Shown piece after piece: positions 42,481-53,203 of a DNA stretch of 64,000 nucleotides. Position numbers and translations under genes: made by a program. Every line of letters begins with the position of its first letter. The first letter of the stretch is position 1. Source of the stretch: Dryocosmus kuriphilus (lineage: Eukaryota > Arthropoda > Insecta > Hymenoptera > Cynipidae); NCBI GenBank assembly GCA_038277395.1, contig CM076192.1:124879470-124943469 (forward strand), written 5' to 3'. The notes under the pieces are model-generated. The model saw nothing but the letters and a program-made list of their open reading frames with translations. It made no database searches and was not told the origin of the DNA.

Positions 42481-44362
42481 ATGGGACCTAAAAAAAACAA
42501 ACATAACATAACTTCAAATACTTCAAATAAACAGACTTCAGTGCCTTCATTAAAAACAAATGTAGCAAGTTCTTCATCTGAAGACTACTGTAACAAAAAT
42601 GTTGATGCATTTTGTTACGTATGTGCTAAGTATCACCTATCAGCTGACCGAAGACAAATATCCGATAAAATTAAAAATATTTACAAACACTGTTTTGGAT
42701 TGGATATTTATAACCAAGATAAAAAATGGATACCGCACAAGATATGTAGTGCTTGTTACATGATGATCACCAGATATGATTCCGAAAAAAAACCTGAAAA
42801 ATTAAAGTTTGTAAAACCTGCATATTGGGAAGAGCCATCATGCGCAGAAAACTGTTATATATGTTTGACAAAAGTGACAGGAATTAATAAAAAAAATATT
42901 CAGAGTATCAAATAGCCTGAAGTTTCAACGTTAGTAAGACCAGTAGAGGAAAATATTGATATTGACGATGAAAGCGACAGTTCAATAGATTCGATGGAAA
43001 GTATGTCAACCAATGATGCATGCGATATTAGTGACGCTGAAGAAGATGAATATAAAGATGGAGATGAATATACTTCAGATGATGGAAATATGTGTACAAG
43101 TAGTGAATACTATGCTACTAATGGTCAAGACAAAACTTCAAAAATCATAGATCAAAAAGAATTGAATGATCTTGTAAGGGACCTGGATTTACCTAAAGAT
43201 AAAGCGGAATATCTAGCTTCATACATGAAAGGCAACAACTGGCTCTCAAAAAGCACAAGAATATCGTAATACCGAAACCGGGAGGAAAACTTTAGAAAAT
43301 ATTTTACGATGATAGGGGAACCTTCATTAGTGTATTGCAATAATGTGGAAGAGTTAATGAATGAGTTCCAGATAGGAATCTATAAGGACAATGAATGGAG
43401 ACTATTTATAGACTCCTCCACTACAAGTCTGAAGGCAGTATTACTTCATAACACTAATGTTTTTGCTTTAATTCCCATAGCTCATTCAACCGTACTAAAA
43501 GAAGAATATACTACGATGAAATTCATTTTAGAGACAATAAAATATTCTGAGCATAACTGGCTTATTTGCGGAGATCTTAAGATTTTAACTATGCTGTTAG
43601 GAAAATAATCTAGGAATACGAAATATCCTTGTTTTTTGTGTTTATGGGACAGCAGAGATCGCAAGAAGCACTATATAATGAAGATATGGCCGAACAGAAC
43701 CTCTTCCGAGGCTGGTTCTGCTAATATTGTACGCGAAACACTGGTTGATCGCAGTAAGGTATTGCTTCCACCCCTACACATCAAACTCGGCTTGATGAAG
43801 CAATATGTGAAAGCCTTAAAATAAAGAAGGAGAGTGCTTTAAATATTTGAAGAAAGAATTCCCTAAACTCAGTGATGCAAAAATTAATGAAGGTATCTTT
43901 GGTGGACCACAAATTCGTGAATTGTTAAAAGATAATGAGTTCGTTCTTGTAATGACTGACAAAAAAAGAGCAGCATGGGTCAGTTTTAAAGAAGTTGTAC
44001 AAAATTTTCTTGGGAATAATAAAAGCGTAGAGTACAGGAAAATAGTGGATCGAATGTTGGAAAACTATAAGGAACTAGGATGTTTGATGAATTCAAAATT
44101 ACATTATTTGCATTCACATATAGATTACTTTCCACAGAATATAGGGGATTTCAGTGAGGAGCAGGGAGAGAGGTTCCACCAAGATATCAAGAAAATGGAA
44201 AAAAGATATCAAGGACGGTGGGATGTGAACATGATGGCTGATTACTGCTGGTTATTGAAGAGAGAAAGTAATAAAAAAGGAGTCAAGCGTAAAAGAGAGT
44301 CACTTGTACGATCATTTAAAAAGGAAAAGAGTAAGATACCATATAAAACGCTAGATAAATGA
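42481..44362 (+). pseudogene. Zinc-finger/DDE-like transposon protein, nearly intact reading frame
   Basis: From ATG 42481 one frame runs to 43824 with only three in-frame stops (42913 TAG, 43267 TAA, 43606 TAA). Then a shift near 43822 leads to a second frame ending at 44362. Domains: Cys-rich N-terminus (FCYVCAKYHL, KICSACYMM, CAENCYICL), acidic linker, then RLFIDSSTTSLKAVLLHN, WLICGDLKILTMLLG, CFLCLWDSRDRKKHY, LPPLHIKLGLMKQYVKAL and FSEEQGERFHQDIKKMEKRY. I recall this protein as very common in arthropod and cnidarian repeats. D in FIDSS, D in CGDLK and E in EEQGERF could be an RNase H-fold triad. That is inference. The long inverted arrays around it fit a DNA transposon. Confidence 0.7.
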
Positions 44363-44394
44363 AGGTTCTCGATATTTTCTAAATCGATGATACA

Positions 44395-44870
44395 TATAGT
44401 TATAATGTCTGTCTCTGTTTACTCAGCGACCCTAAAAACGTATAGATGTGGTAGTTGTGTCTGCTCACAGGGGTTTTCCTCGATTTATCCTTGAAATGAT
44501 CTTGACCCTTAACTGATGGAGAAAAACGGACCCCGGATTCTGACTCAGCGACCCCAAAAATGTATAGATGTAGTAATTGTGTCTGTTCACAGGCTTTTTC
44601 CTCTATTTAACCTTGAAATGACCTTGACCCTAACCTGATAGAGACAAAAAGATCTCAAATTCGGATTCAGCGACCTCAGAAACATACAAAAACGGCATCT
44701 TGGTCCACATTCGTGGAATAATATTGATTTGACCTTGAAATGACCTTGACCTTGACCTTATGGAGAAAAACAGACCCCGGATTCGGACTCAGCGACCTCA
44801 AAAACATATAGATATGGTGGTCTGGTCACGTGCACAGAAAATTTCTTTTTTTTGTGGGGCTGTGTTATTA
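44395..44870 (-). repeat. 245 bp unit array, right inverted copy
   Basis: About two units complementary to 41160-41905, ending with GTGGGGCTGTG, the complement of CACAGCCCCAC near 41159-41169. Together with the left array it forms long inverted ends around the 42481-44362 gene. Confidence 0.85.
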
Positions 44871-44879
44871 GTTAACGAA

Positions 44880-45479
44880 AAACAATAAAGTATTACAAAA
44901 CCAACGTTTTTTGCTCGCTATCTGCTAGCATTCTCTATGCTTGTCAACATTGCAATCATATTCATATATATATATATAATTATGTGTTGTAATGGAGCAG
45001 TTGCAGACGTACATATGTATGTAGTTTACTGCCAGTCTTTAATTGTGTCTCATATTGTGTTACGTACTATCGATCAAATTTATGTAGAAAAAGAAAAGCA
45101 AAAGTGTTTTTTTTTTTTTTTTGGAAATGAGAAAAAGTTTCTGAACAAGATCAGGACCGAAGTCTTAACAGCAAGCATTAGCTGAAACTATATGGAAGAA
45201 TAAGGGCATCATTCAAAGCAAGTCCAAACAGTCAAAACCTGACCTAACAGAAGTTAGTCGTATTGTGCATATCTATACTTTTTCAAACATAATATTTCTT
45301 ATAAAATGTGTCAATTGTGTAGTTATTTCTACTGTTGCTTCTGACAAACAGTATGAAACAAATAGTAGCCAAAAACATTTTGATATAAACACAAAATCTA
45401 TCGTGGTTTAGTACATTTAATATTCATTTTCGAAAAATAAAAAATAAATAATTAGTGCGCAATTATATAAAAATATTTT
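44880..45479. other. Spacer with poly(T) run, no gene seen
   Basis: Mixed sequence with a run of 18 T at about 45105-45122 and a microsatellite-like ATATATATATAATTATGTG. An 82-codon ORF (44937-45185) has no recognisable features. Parts before 45480 may belong to the following relic. Confidence 0.5.
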
Positions 45480-46930
45480 TTTAGATACATTCAATGCAAG
45501 GGTAGGTTTTACGCATTTGAATAAACTTCTAGCTGTATTGAATATGTCAAGAATACCTTGGAAAACATTTGCTCTTGAGAAAGAGGTAGGAGTTTGTGTT
45601 GAAGAGATGTCTCGTGAAAGTTGCAAACAAACAGCATTAGAAGAAACGAGATTAGCGATTGTAAGCGTGAGATTGTTGTAACTTTTAAGCCATATTTTTA
45701 AATTACTATTACCGATTTAAATGCATTATTAGTTGAATGCAACTAATTAATGAAATTGCTCATATGGGAATTGCACTTTTTGAACTTGGCTGGACAACTA
45801 AAGGTTCAGGTAGAAGTTATGTTTGTCTATATGGAACTGGCAGTTTTAAAGGGCACTTTGCGAAAAGAGTAGTGATATATAATAATCTAAATAGAAAATT
45901 TAAAAGCTGTGGCAGTAATGTTCTTCTTGATCAAAACATTCGTCGAAAAAACTTCAAGGTTTTGCAAAATCATTGGAACCTTATACAGCAAGTTAACTTG
46001 TTAATAACTAAGTATTTAAGAAATGTTTAGTTGAAGTTGGTGGTGTTGGAGCCGATAAGGATAGTTGTGCTATAAGTGCTATGAGAGAAGCATGTGATTC
46101 TCAAATTTCGAAGCATTCGGATAAGAACGATACCAGTAAGGGTGTCGTCAGCCCGTTGTACGGAAGAAAAATAAATCGCAAAGATTAAACGGCAGAGAAA
46201 TGAATTACTTACAAAAGTGTTTTAACTACTGTGTATCCCAATTCAAAGGTGATAATATATCATGCTTTAAATGATATACATTATCATTGCTATAATATTC
46301 ATGATAATTGTAGCGATTGGTGGTGTCGGTATCTAGAAAATCCAGATACTCATAAGCATTCTCTTATCGGTAAAGGTTTTGTTGATCCAATATTATTTGA
46401 ATATTTGAAATGTTAATGTGATTGCTTAATGATTTGAAAGTACAGCCCGTATCTATAAAAAGTTTTCATATTGATAAGAATGTACCTTACATAATTGTAT
46501 TATTCGACATTAATAGTTTTCCTAAAAAAGTATATTGGTCAAAGCAAACTTAGTACATAAGTTGAAGTATGCCAACAATAATTTGCAATACAAACACAAA
46601 AATGGGACAGAATTTAGTCTTAGGGATGTGATATTTGCATTTTGTACATTTTTATGCTCTTTAAACACAAAATGTATTCTAACAGCACATAATTGCTCTT
46701 TCGATCGTTCTAAGTTAACTAGAGCAATAAAATTAATCTCAATGCAGGAGCATTTTAATATTATTGATGTAGGATTTGGTGACACTTTACATATAATAAA
46801 GAAAATTAGTATTAGAATAGTCAAGAATGTTAATACCCTTGAAACCCTTCCATCTGATAATACAATTAAGGTTTCTGTAGCTCACAGTGCCACATGGATA
46901 GAAGAGAATCCTAGTAAGTACGTGTGCTGT
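45480..46930 (+). pseudogene. Transposase-like protein with C-terminal DEDD exonuclease, decayed
   Basis: Segments in order: 45481-45670 (GFTHLNKLLAVLNMSRIPWK, VGVCVEEMSRESCKQTALEE), 45737-46030 (FELGWTTKGSGRSYVCLYGT, VIYNNLNRKFKSC), 46231-46416 (NIHDNCSDWWCRYLENPDTH) and 46535-46942 (TAHNCSFDRSKLTRAIKLIS, DVGFGDTL). I recall one arthropod/cnidarian repeat protein with this layout: a transposase-like core with a W-C-rich motif and a terminal DEDD exonuclease. The HN..FD and GF.DTL words fit the second and third exonuclease motifs. The first motif is not seen. Many stops and shifts. Confidence 0.55.
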
Positions 46931-46954
46931 CCAATCTATTAACTCCGCGTATTG

Positions 46955-47145
46955 TACCACGTACCTGCTATATGCAACTCATGGCGTCGGTACGTCAGCA
47001 CATGGATTGAAAACATGCTCCCGTGTACTGAGCCCGTGCATAGTATGCAGCAGATACGTGTTATAACACGCGAGGTTAATAGGTGGGGAACTCATGTATT
47101 CACTAGTGTTCTGTTCTCTCCGTGTATAATGATGTTATTATTTTA
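46955..47145 (+). repeat. Direct repeat pair, right copy
   Basis: Same orientation as 40985-41150. Words GCAGCAGATACGTGTTAT, GAGGTTAATAGGTG, TTCTGTTCTCTCCGTGTAT are shared. It follows directly on the exonuclease relic. Confidence 0.75.
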
Positions 47146-47392
47146 TATGATTGAAGGATAATGACGCCACATGGAGTTGGCGGCATGGCGCGATAGAAAT
47201 ACAAGTTTTAAAAGGTTATACATTTTTATTTTTTAAATATAATTTCGAAGAAGGCCTTTATTCAATTATACCCGTATTTTTATACAGTCTGTTCCACAAG
47301 AAAGAATACGCGTTTCTCGAAAAGTTTTAAAGGAAACTTTATTTTTCTTTTTCGGCATGAAAAAACGCTTTAAAAGTTAGGGAGGACTTATC

Positions 47393-48010
47393 TTAATAAA
47401 TGGTCCAATCGCCATTACGCTCGATAATGGCCTGGCATCTTCTGGGCATGCTCTCGACTAATTTTTCAGCATATTCTAAAGATAGAGAGCGCCACACCTC
47501 TCTAATTCGTCGAGAGAGCTGCTTGAGGGTGAATGCACGCCTTCCTGCAAGTTTTCTCTTAACGACACTCCACACATTTTCAATCGGATTGGCATCAGGA
47601 GATTGTGAAGGCCAGGCCAAGGTGACGACGCCATTTTCAGCCTTCCAGTTCTTGCAGAGGCGACTGCAATGTTTGGGATCGTTGTCCTCTTGAAGGATCC
47701 AAACCTCATTATTGGCTCCAAAGATCTTTTCTGCAGACCTCAGAAAACCATGCTTGTAGATTTTGACCATCTTTTCCGCGTTCACATTCTCAGTGAACAG
47801 CTCTAAACAGCCAAAACCGCGCTGTGAGAAGCATCCCCAAACATGGATCTTTACTGGGTGTTTAACAGTTCGCTGGAGGAACCGCTCACCTTTGCCTGAC
47901 CAGGCACGTTTTATTGGAACCCATGCCCAAAAGGATGCTTCGTCGGAAAAAATCACATTTGACCAATCGCGATCATTATTTTCCATAGCCCATGACAGCC
48001 GTTTTTGCAT
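47393..48010 (-). pseudogene. Tc1 transposase, catalytic domain
   Basis: WSNVIFSDEASFWAWVPIKR has the first Asp, EVWILQEDNDPKHCSRLCKN the second, and SQSPDANPIENVWSVVKRKL the Glu 34 residues later. This is the DD34E triad of Tc1 transposases. The domain is open to its natural end near 47393. The N-terminal domain is in another frame (48076-48390), so a frameshift near 48050 breaks the gene. Confidence 0.92.
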
Positions 48011-48075
48011 GTATGTACTTCTGAGAGCAGGGGTTTCTGCCTCGTGCTACGGAACTGCATGTTTGCCTCAGCTAA

Positions 48076-48390
48076 TCAGCGTCTTATGGTGTTTATACTA
48101 ACGTCTAATCCCTTCTCCGCTAGCTTAGCCTTGGCTTCGCGCAGCCGTAGAGCGGGGTTGCGCTTGAATAGTGCGATGATCCCCTTATCCTCATTGCTGG
48201 ACGTTGTTCGCGTTTCTCCTTTTCCTGGAAGATCGTTAACAGCTTTTGTGTCCCTATACCGCTTCACCCACTTTTGCACGAAGTACTTAGACTTTTTAAG
48301 CACTTTAGCAGCAGCTGAGTATGAAAAGTTTTGGTCCGTGTGCATTGCTGCACAAAAACACAGCTTCGAACCGTTTAGCGTATACTGCAC
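48076..48390 (-). pseudogene. Tc1 transposase, DNA-binding domain
   Basis: Two helix-turn-helix regions are visible: FSYSAAAKVLKKSKYFVQKW, then VNDLPGKGETRTTSSNEDKG and LRLREAKAKLAEKGLDVSIN, with TIRR at the end as in Tc1 proteins. It continues as LAEANMQFRS-type text after a shift. The family match is clear. Confidence 0.88.
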
Positions 48391-48495
48391 TCATTGCGCA
48401 AACTTGTTCACTATCCGACACTTCGAATGAGACTGAACCAAATCGGCGGTTCCGCTCTTGCCCTTGAAACGTACAGTCAGGCCTGACTCTAGTTC

Positions 48496-48918
48496 TAGTT
48501 ACAGTATCCAAAGCGGTGACCGGTCATCTCCAAAGGTAGATCTTCTTCCACTTCCTTACCTCTTTCCTCGGCGGTCTTAAGACCGTAATAGAATATTTTT
48601 GTTCGATTTACATTTGTGCTTCCTGGCATAAACACGTAAGAGTAGCCGCTGTAAATAGCATTAGTTTGGGAAACATTGACAACGAAATGTTGGAACCTTT
48701 CTAGTGTGTCGTACACTGAATTTCCTGCACGTACAATAGCTCTCCATGGAATATGCTCATGATCTCCAGAACATGGATATACACTGTTTATTTCAAGTTC
48801 AATACTTGCAAGGAAACGTTCGTGATGCAAATCTTGTACAAAGCTATATAAACAGAGTTTGCAGGCATAGTTAGCTCTACATGTCTATTGGCCTCTGGCA
48901 CATCCTTTGCGTCGAATT
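48496..48918 (-). pseudogene. Unidentified protein-like ORF with one frameshift
   Basis: After TTTTCTTCATACAG (acceptor-like, ends at 48919) the minus strand reads EFDAKDVPEANRHVELTMPA and NSVYIALYK. A shift near 48835 leads to LHHERFLASIELEINSVYPC, IPWRAIVRAGNSVYDTLERF, YSGYSYVFMPGSTNVNRTKI and a stop at 48496. Composition and amino-acid texture look like real protein, unlike neighbouring ORFs. I do not recognise it. It may be an exon of a decayed host gene or cargo of a mobile element. It abuts the Tc1 relic. Confidence 0.45.
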
Positions 48919-48929
48919 CTGTATGAAGA

Positions 48930-49040
48930 AAATTGATATTTTGCAGTGTTTGAAAAGTTACCAGTCAAAAGAACGCGCTAACGTTGCCGTTACTTTTTGA
49001 TAAAATTAACGCGTTACATTATCGTTACTTTGATAGAAAT
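48930..49040 (+). repeat. Distant relative of the 440 bp tandem unit
   Basis: CAGTGTTTGAAAAGTTACC, AGTCAAAAGAACGCGCTAAC and AATTAACGCGTTACATTATC resemble CAGTGTTTGACACGTTTCC, AGTCAAAAGTGAGGCATTAAC and AATAACGCGTTA of the 3742-6836 units, in the same orientation. Confidence 0.55.
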
Positions 49041-49194
49041 AATTATATTAGGTTCACAGAAACCAATAGTGACATTGCCGACATTGCGGCCAAAAACAAT
49101 TTATTCGTACACACAGAAAAATGAACCGTTTAAAGTTACATATTCATATCTGCTGGACATTTCTGCTATTCTAGCCAGTAAAGTATGTTACAAT

Positions 49195-49445
49195 GATAAA
49201 TAAAATCTGGTAATGTCGCAATTCTTTATGTAAAATTTACAGAAAAGTTTCTGTTAGGGTCATCTGCTAATGTAGCAGAAAACATCTGTTATATTTACAA
49301 CTTACAATATCTGTTGACTCTAAGCATAGGATTCTTAATTTTGCAGAAGAAATGTGTAAATTTTACAGATTTCAATCTGTTCCCATTATTCGATTAGAAG
49401 GCTTCAAGTAAACTGAATAAAAATGGAAGCAAGTATTCCAGAATT
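49195..49445 (-). repeat. Inverted repeat pair, right copy
   Basis: Complement of 37828-38075. AAATTTACAGAAAAGTTTCTG and GGGTCATCTGCTAA are the matching words on this strand. The copy lies directly after the relics it brackets. Confidence 0.75.
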
Positions 49446-49915
49446 TTAAACGTTTTGAAAAGGTTAGTTAACTCGTTATTGAAATATGCGTTGTAATTCC
49501 TATTAGTGGAAAATATTGCGCCTGATTTTCATCATTTTTCATTTGAAAAATCATTTAGTCATTAATGGATCTTTCATTATGGATTCTTCTTAACAATAAT
49601 AAAATAATTATAATTAATTGTAAAGATTAATTATATCAAATAATATCGGGGAAGATTTTAATTATATAAATAGATAAAATCATTTTATTTCTTTTTATAT
49701 AAGGATTAATTTTAAATATTTATAAAAATTGAAAATCTTTCAAAATTATTTAAATCTAAATTGAGTGTTATATTTAATAATATAAAATTATTGAAAATTA
49801 TGTTATTCATATCTAAAAATTTTCTTTTTTAAAGCTTTTAAAAGCCTGAGAGAGAAATGACTTTTATTGAAATTTTTTTAAAAATTTCAATGGTTATTAC
49901 TATTATTATTATTAT
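49446..49915. other. AT-rich spacer ending in an ATT microsatellite
   Basis: AT-rich text without ORFs. It ends with TTATTACTATTATTATTATTA at about 49894-49914, the tract next to the R4/Dong-like element. Confidence 0.65.
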
Positions 49916-50428
49916 GGGCCCACCTCCTCCCACAGGTACTCATGACCTGGTACTTCGCTACTAAACACGGTCGCGAACGCGGCAAATGCTTAGTAGATTT
50001 ATTGGTGTCAGATGCCGTTTCAAAAATTATTCTGCTTCCGCATTCGTGAAATAATTAAAATAATCCTGCTATGGACCACGAAGCATCGCAGCTTTTGCTC
50101 AGGCGTAAGGTGATTCCCGAAGTATGAGGTGTCTTGCTGAATTGAGGAAATTAACAAAATGAGAAAAACGACTCCATTAATATATTAATACTCCGAGGGA
50201 AAACACACACAACTTCAAAAACGTACACGGACATACACGAGACGATAGCGAACATAGTAATAATAATAATAATAATAACAACAACAAAAATAAATAAATC
50301 TCACAAGACATGATAATAAAACTAAATAAAAATTTGTCAAAAAATGTATTAAAAAATATTAAAAATGCATAGCGTGGTGTTGTCAACTTTTCAAGTGAAC
50401 GTAGGATAGCTTTTCTTACAGAAGACGA

Positions 50429-51090
50429 TTAACCACTAACATTATTGACGCCCAGGAAACCCCGGACGATGCGGCAGAAGTTAAGCAATATTGCCTTCTG
50501 TATAAGATGTAAAAATTCCCCAGCTCCCAGGTCTTCCAAGTGCTGGATACATCTCAAGTGAACGTTCCCTGTGGAGGAGATTACGACAAAGTGAATGGTG
50601 ACCTTCTTCACCCTCCACACGGCCATGGTCTCCTGCATTAACTCCGTATATTTCTGGATCTTCTTAGTATATCGAAGCCGAATATTGTTGTTTAAGAGAA
50701 CACTAATGTCAATAAATCTGTCATGGTCATCGCGTTTTTTCTACCAGAGGACGTCTGGTCGATTATGTCTGACCAGGTGGTCTGTCAGGATGGACCTGTC
50801 CCAGTAGAGGAGATGGTGTTCGTTCTCTAGTACCCTTACAGGGGAGTATTTGTAATAAGGCTTATGTTCCTCTATGAAACCAAAATTTAGGGCAATCTGT
50901 TGGTGGAAAATCCCAGCAGCATCATTCTGTCTAAGGGTATATTCTTGCGAAGCAAGCATCGTACAGCCATCAATGATGTGCTAGATTGTCTCATTTGGAT
51001 ATCCACAGAGGCTGCACTTATCAATAACCGCCTCAATAGTAAGGACCTGCTTTTGATACTTCCTCATATTTATTACTCCAGTTAGGTGTC
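50429..51090 (-). pseudogene. R4/Dong-like C-terminal CCHC motif and endonuclease
   Basis: A CX2CX7-8HX4C motif ends at GCTMLASQEYTLRQNDAAG. Then HLVRHNRPDVLW and, in the next frame, DRFIDISVLLNNNIRLRYTK give the PD...D signature of restriction-like endonucleases. KKIQKYTELMQETMAVW is the usual following block (K..KY..L). The frame changes near 50740, inside the endonuclease. It ends at GVNNVSG and stop. Confidence 0.82.
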
Positions 51091-51130
51091 TGATACTTTG
51101 ATAATCGGAAATTGCAAGCTTAAGAGGAGT

Positions 51131-51325
51131 TTACAGGTCTACTCTGCAGGTGTAGCCGTAGAGCATAATATTCGTCCTGTTTAGGAAGTATTGAAGCAGC
51201 TGTGTAACCTGTGAGTCATAAAACCGTTGAAGATCCAAAACCCTTCTACCTCCAAGCTTGCGTGGCAAGAATATTCTCTCCACAGCAGTCCTCTCGTGAT
51301 GCATCCGATGTTCAGAAATTTTCAC
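51131..51325 (-). pseudogene. R4/Dong-like thumb region
   Basis: SEHRMHHERTAVERIFLPRK and LGGRRVLDLQRFYDSQVTQL match the LPR..GGRG..D block found between RT and the zinc motif in RLE-type LINEs. Confidence 0.75.
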
Positions 51326-51364
51326 GCGGATGATTCTGTTTAAAGACTCAAGTTCCGTTTTGGA

Positions 51365-52282
51365 TCACAATATTAACCCAAAGGAGTATGTTAGGAGAGG
51401 TATTGCAAAGATGTTAATTGCCTTGGTATTGCTCTTAGCACCGAAACCGTTAGACATGATCAAATTCAGTCGTCCCGAAAAGGAAGTGTTAAGTGTCTCT
51501 TTTATGACAGAGAGTGGTCCTTTTGTCTCCAATATACCGAGATATGTATTTATACGACTCCCCATCAGTCATCGTATCTATTAGATCTATTAGGTTCGCC
51601 TCCAGTGAAGTGACCACCTCTCCACCAGCTAGATGCAGTTTCCTACATTTATCTAGGCCCAAGCTCATCCTGATGTCATTAGGAAACTTCATTAAGAGGT
51701 TAAAAGAGTTTTGCAGTTTGGACTCTGAGCTAGCAAAAACCTTAATGTAATCCATATAAAGGAGGTGAGTGACCTGAGATTCAGACACTCCCGCCATAAT
51801 TTTGAACCCATAGGACGTGTTGTTAAGTGCCCATCGCAAGGAGTTCAGGGCCAAACAGAACCATAATGAACTGAAACAGTGGCCTTGGAAAATGCCTCGT
51901 TTAATTGGCAAGGACTGAGTGTCCCTCGTGTCTCCACGAATAAAGCACCTGATTTTCGTGCTCCATGTTCTCCTGGCGTGACTCAAAATTTGAATCACGC
52001 ACAGACTGATCTTATATATCCGAAGAACCTCAAGTAGATAGTCTTGAGGCACCGAGGGAAAAGCTTGCTTATAGTCAATATAGGCCATGTGTAAATTACG
52101 TTATTGGTACTTCGCATGTAGCACCAACGCAGTATCAATTTTGACCAAGTCCTTGCAACCACAGGAGCCCCGGCAGCAACGCTTTTGTTCCTCTGCCAGG
52201 ACGTGGTTTTCCTCACAGTATCTGTAGATGCCTTCAGATATGATAGCCGTGAGACACTTGTAGAGTGTGGAAAGGCAGGCAA
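51365..52282 (-). pseudogene. R4/Dong-like reverse transcriptase palm
   Basis: AYIDYKQAFPSVPQDYLLEV carries the first catalytic Asp (IDYKQAF). SLPIKRGIFQGHCFSSLWFC is the RGIFQGDSLSPL block, with H for D. The catalytic box reads HLLYMDYIKVFA instead of YMDDIK, so one essential Asp is Tyr. The block RMSLGLDKCRKLHLAGG follows. Frame changes near 52090 and 51490. Inactive. Confidence 0.87.
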
Positions 52283-52286
52283 TTGG

Positions 52287-52637
52287 TCAATAATCTTTAG
52301 ATCTATTAGAATCTGGTTTTTTAGGTATCATATACGTGACTCCCTCTGTCATAAAAGAAGGCATAAGTTCAGGATTCACTAAGATTGCCTGAATAGAACT
52401 CGCAAGGGCGGGGTGCAGAGGCACTAGATACTTGTACCAGAAACTGTGCACCCAATCCGGGCCAGGCGCCTTCCAATTCTCGGCCCTCTTTAGGATGCGA
52501 GTTACCTCAGCAACTGTGAAAGATAAATTATCCATCGCAAGCAGCTCTCGAACTCCCTCTTTTTCAAGGTCAAGCCACGGCGTATCCAAATCACTTGACA
52601 CATGATTACCGGAGATACCTGACCAATATCTGGCCAT
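52287..52637 (-). pseudogene. R4/Dong-like RT N-terminal part
   Basis: FTVAEVTRILKRAENWKAPG and PDWVHSFWYKYLVPLHPALA are the conserved KAPGPD..H.FW block before RT. FMTEGVTYMIPKKPDSNRSK leads into the fingers. It is joined to the palm by a frameshift near 52285. Confidence 0.85.
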
Positions 52638-53203
52638 TTCCTCAGCACTAGGGGGTTCACTGGCATTATAGATTTCTCCATCAGAATGTTTACGGAAAAA
52701 CTTTTTTCATTTTGTAAAAACATCTTGTTGTCATAACCTCTCGCGGTAGACCGCTTGAAGCATCGCAGACGCGCTGACAGGACCATGATCCTTTGTCTAA
52801 AGTAGTCAATTACTTTGTTTAGATCCTTAGATATTCTTGGATTGAAGTTAAGTGGACGAAGGATTTCCTCCACGTGGCGAGTACAACCGACCAAGTTTAG
52901 CTCTTATTTTTCTGACTTCGTTTTGAAACCTAAGCTTCCACGGAGGATCTGACTTACTCCTGGAGAAGTAGGTGTTATTTCTCCTAGGCTTGATTTTGAT
53001 GCTTAACGTCCTGGCACACGCGACGGCAGCGCAATATGCAATAGTCTGAAACTGCTGTAAGCTCATGTCTTGTCGCAGGAACAGAGGCAATATGTGGTCG
53101 CCAATTAACCGGAGAAGGTCGTTGTTAATCCTAAGTTATGGAAAAGAACCTCTTTGGATGGTTCCAGTTCCGTAAACTCTATGATGGTATCAGCGAAGTA
53201 ACC

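Larger units (their letters stand above)
47285..48480 (-). mobile_element. Tc1-type transposon relic
   Basis: The left end starts with CAGTCTGTTCCACAAGAAAG after TA 47283-47284, a typical Tc1-family end. The expected inverse copy near 48480 could not be matched well. The transposase on the minus strand fills the element in two frames. The right boundary is therefore approximate. Confidence 0.8.

Noticed and set aside
47990..48430. Plus-strand ORFs across the Tc1 relic (112 and 141 codons)
   Set aside because: They are antisense to the Tc1 transposase, whose minus-strand motifs are unambiguous.
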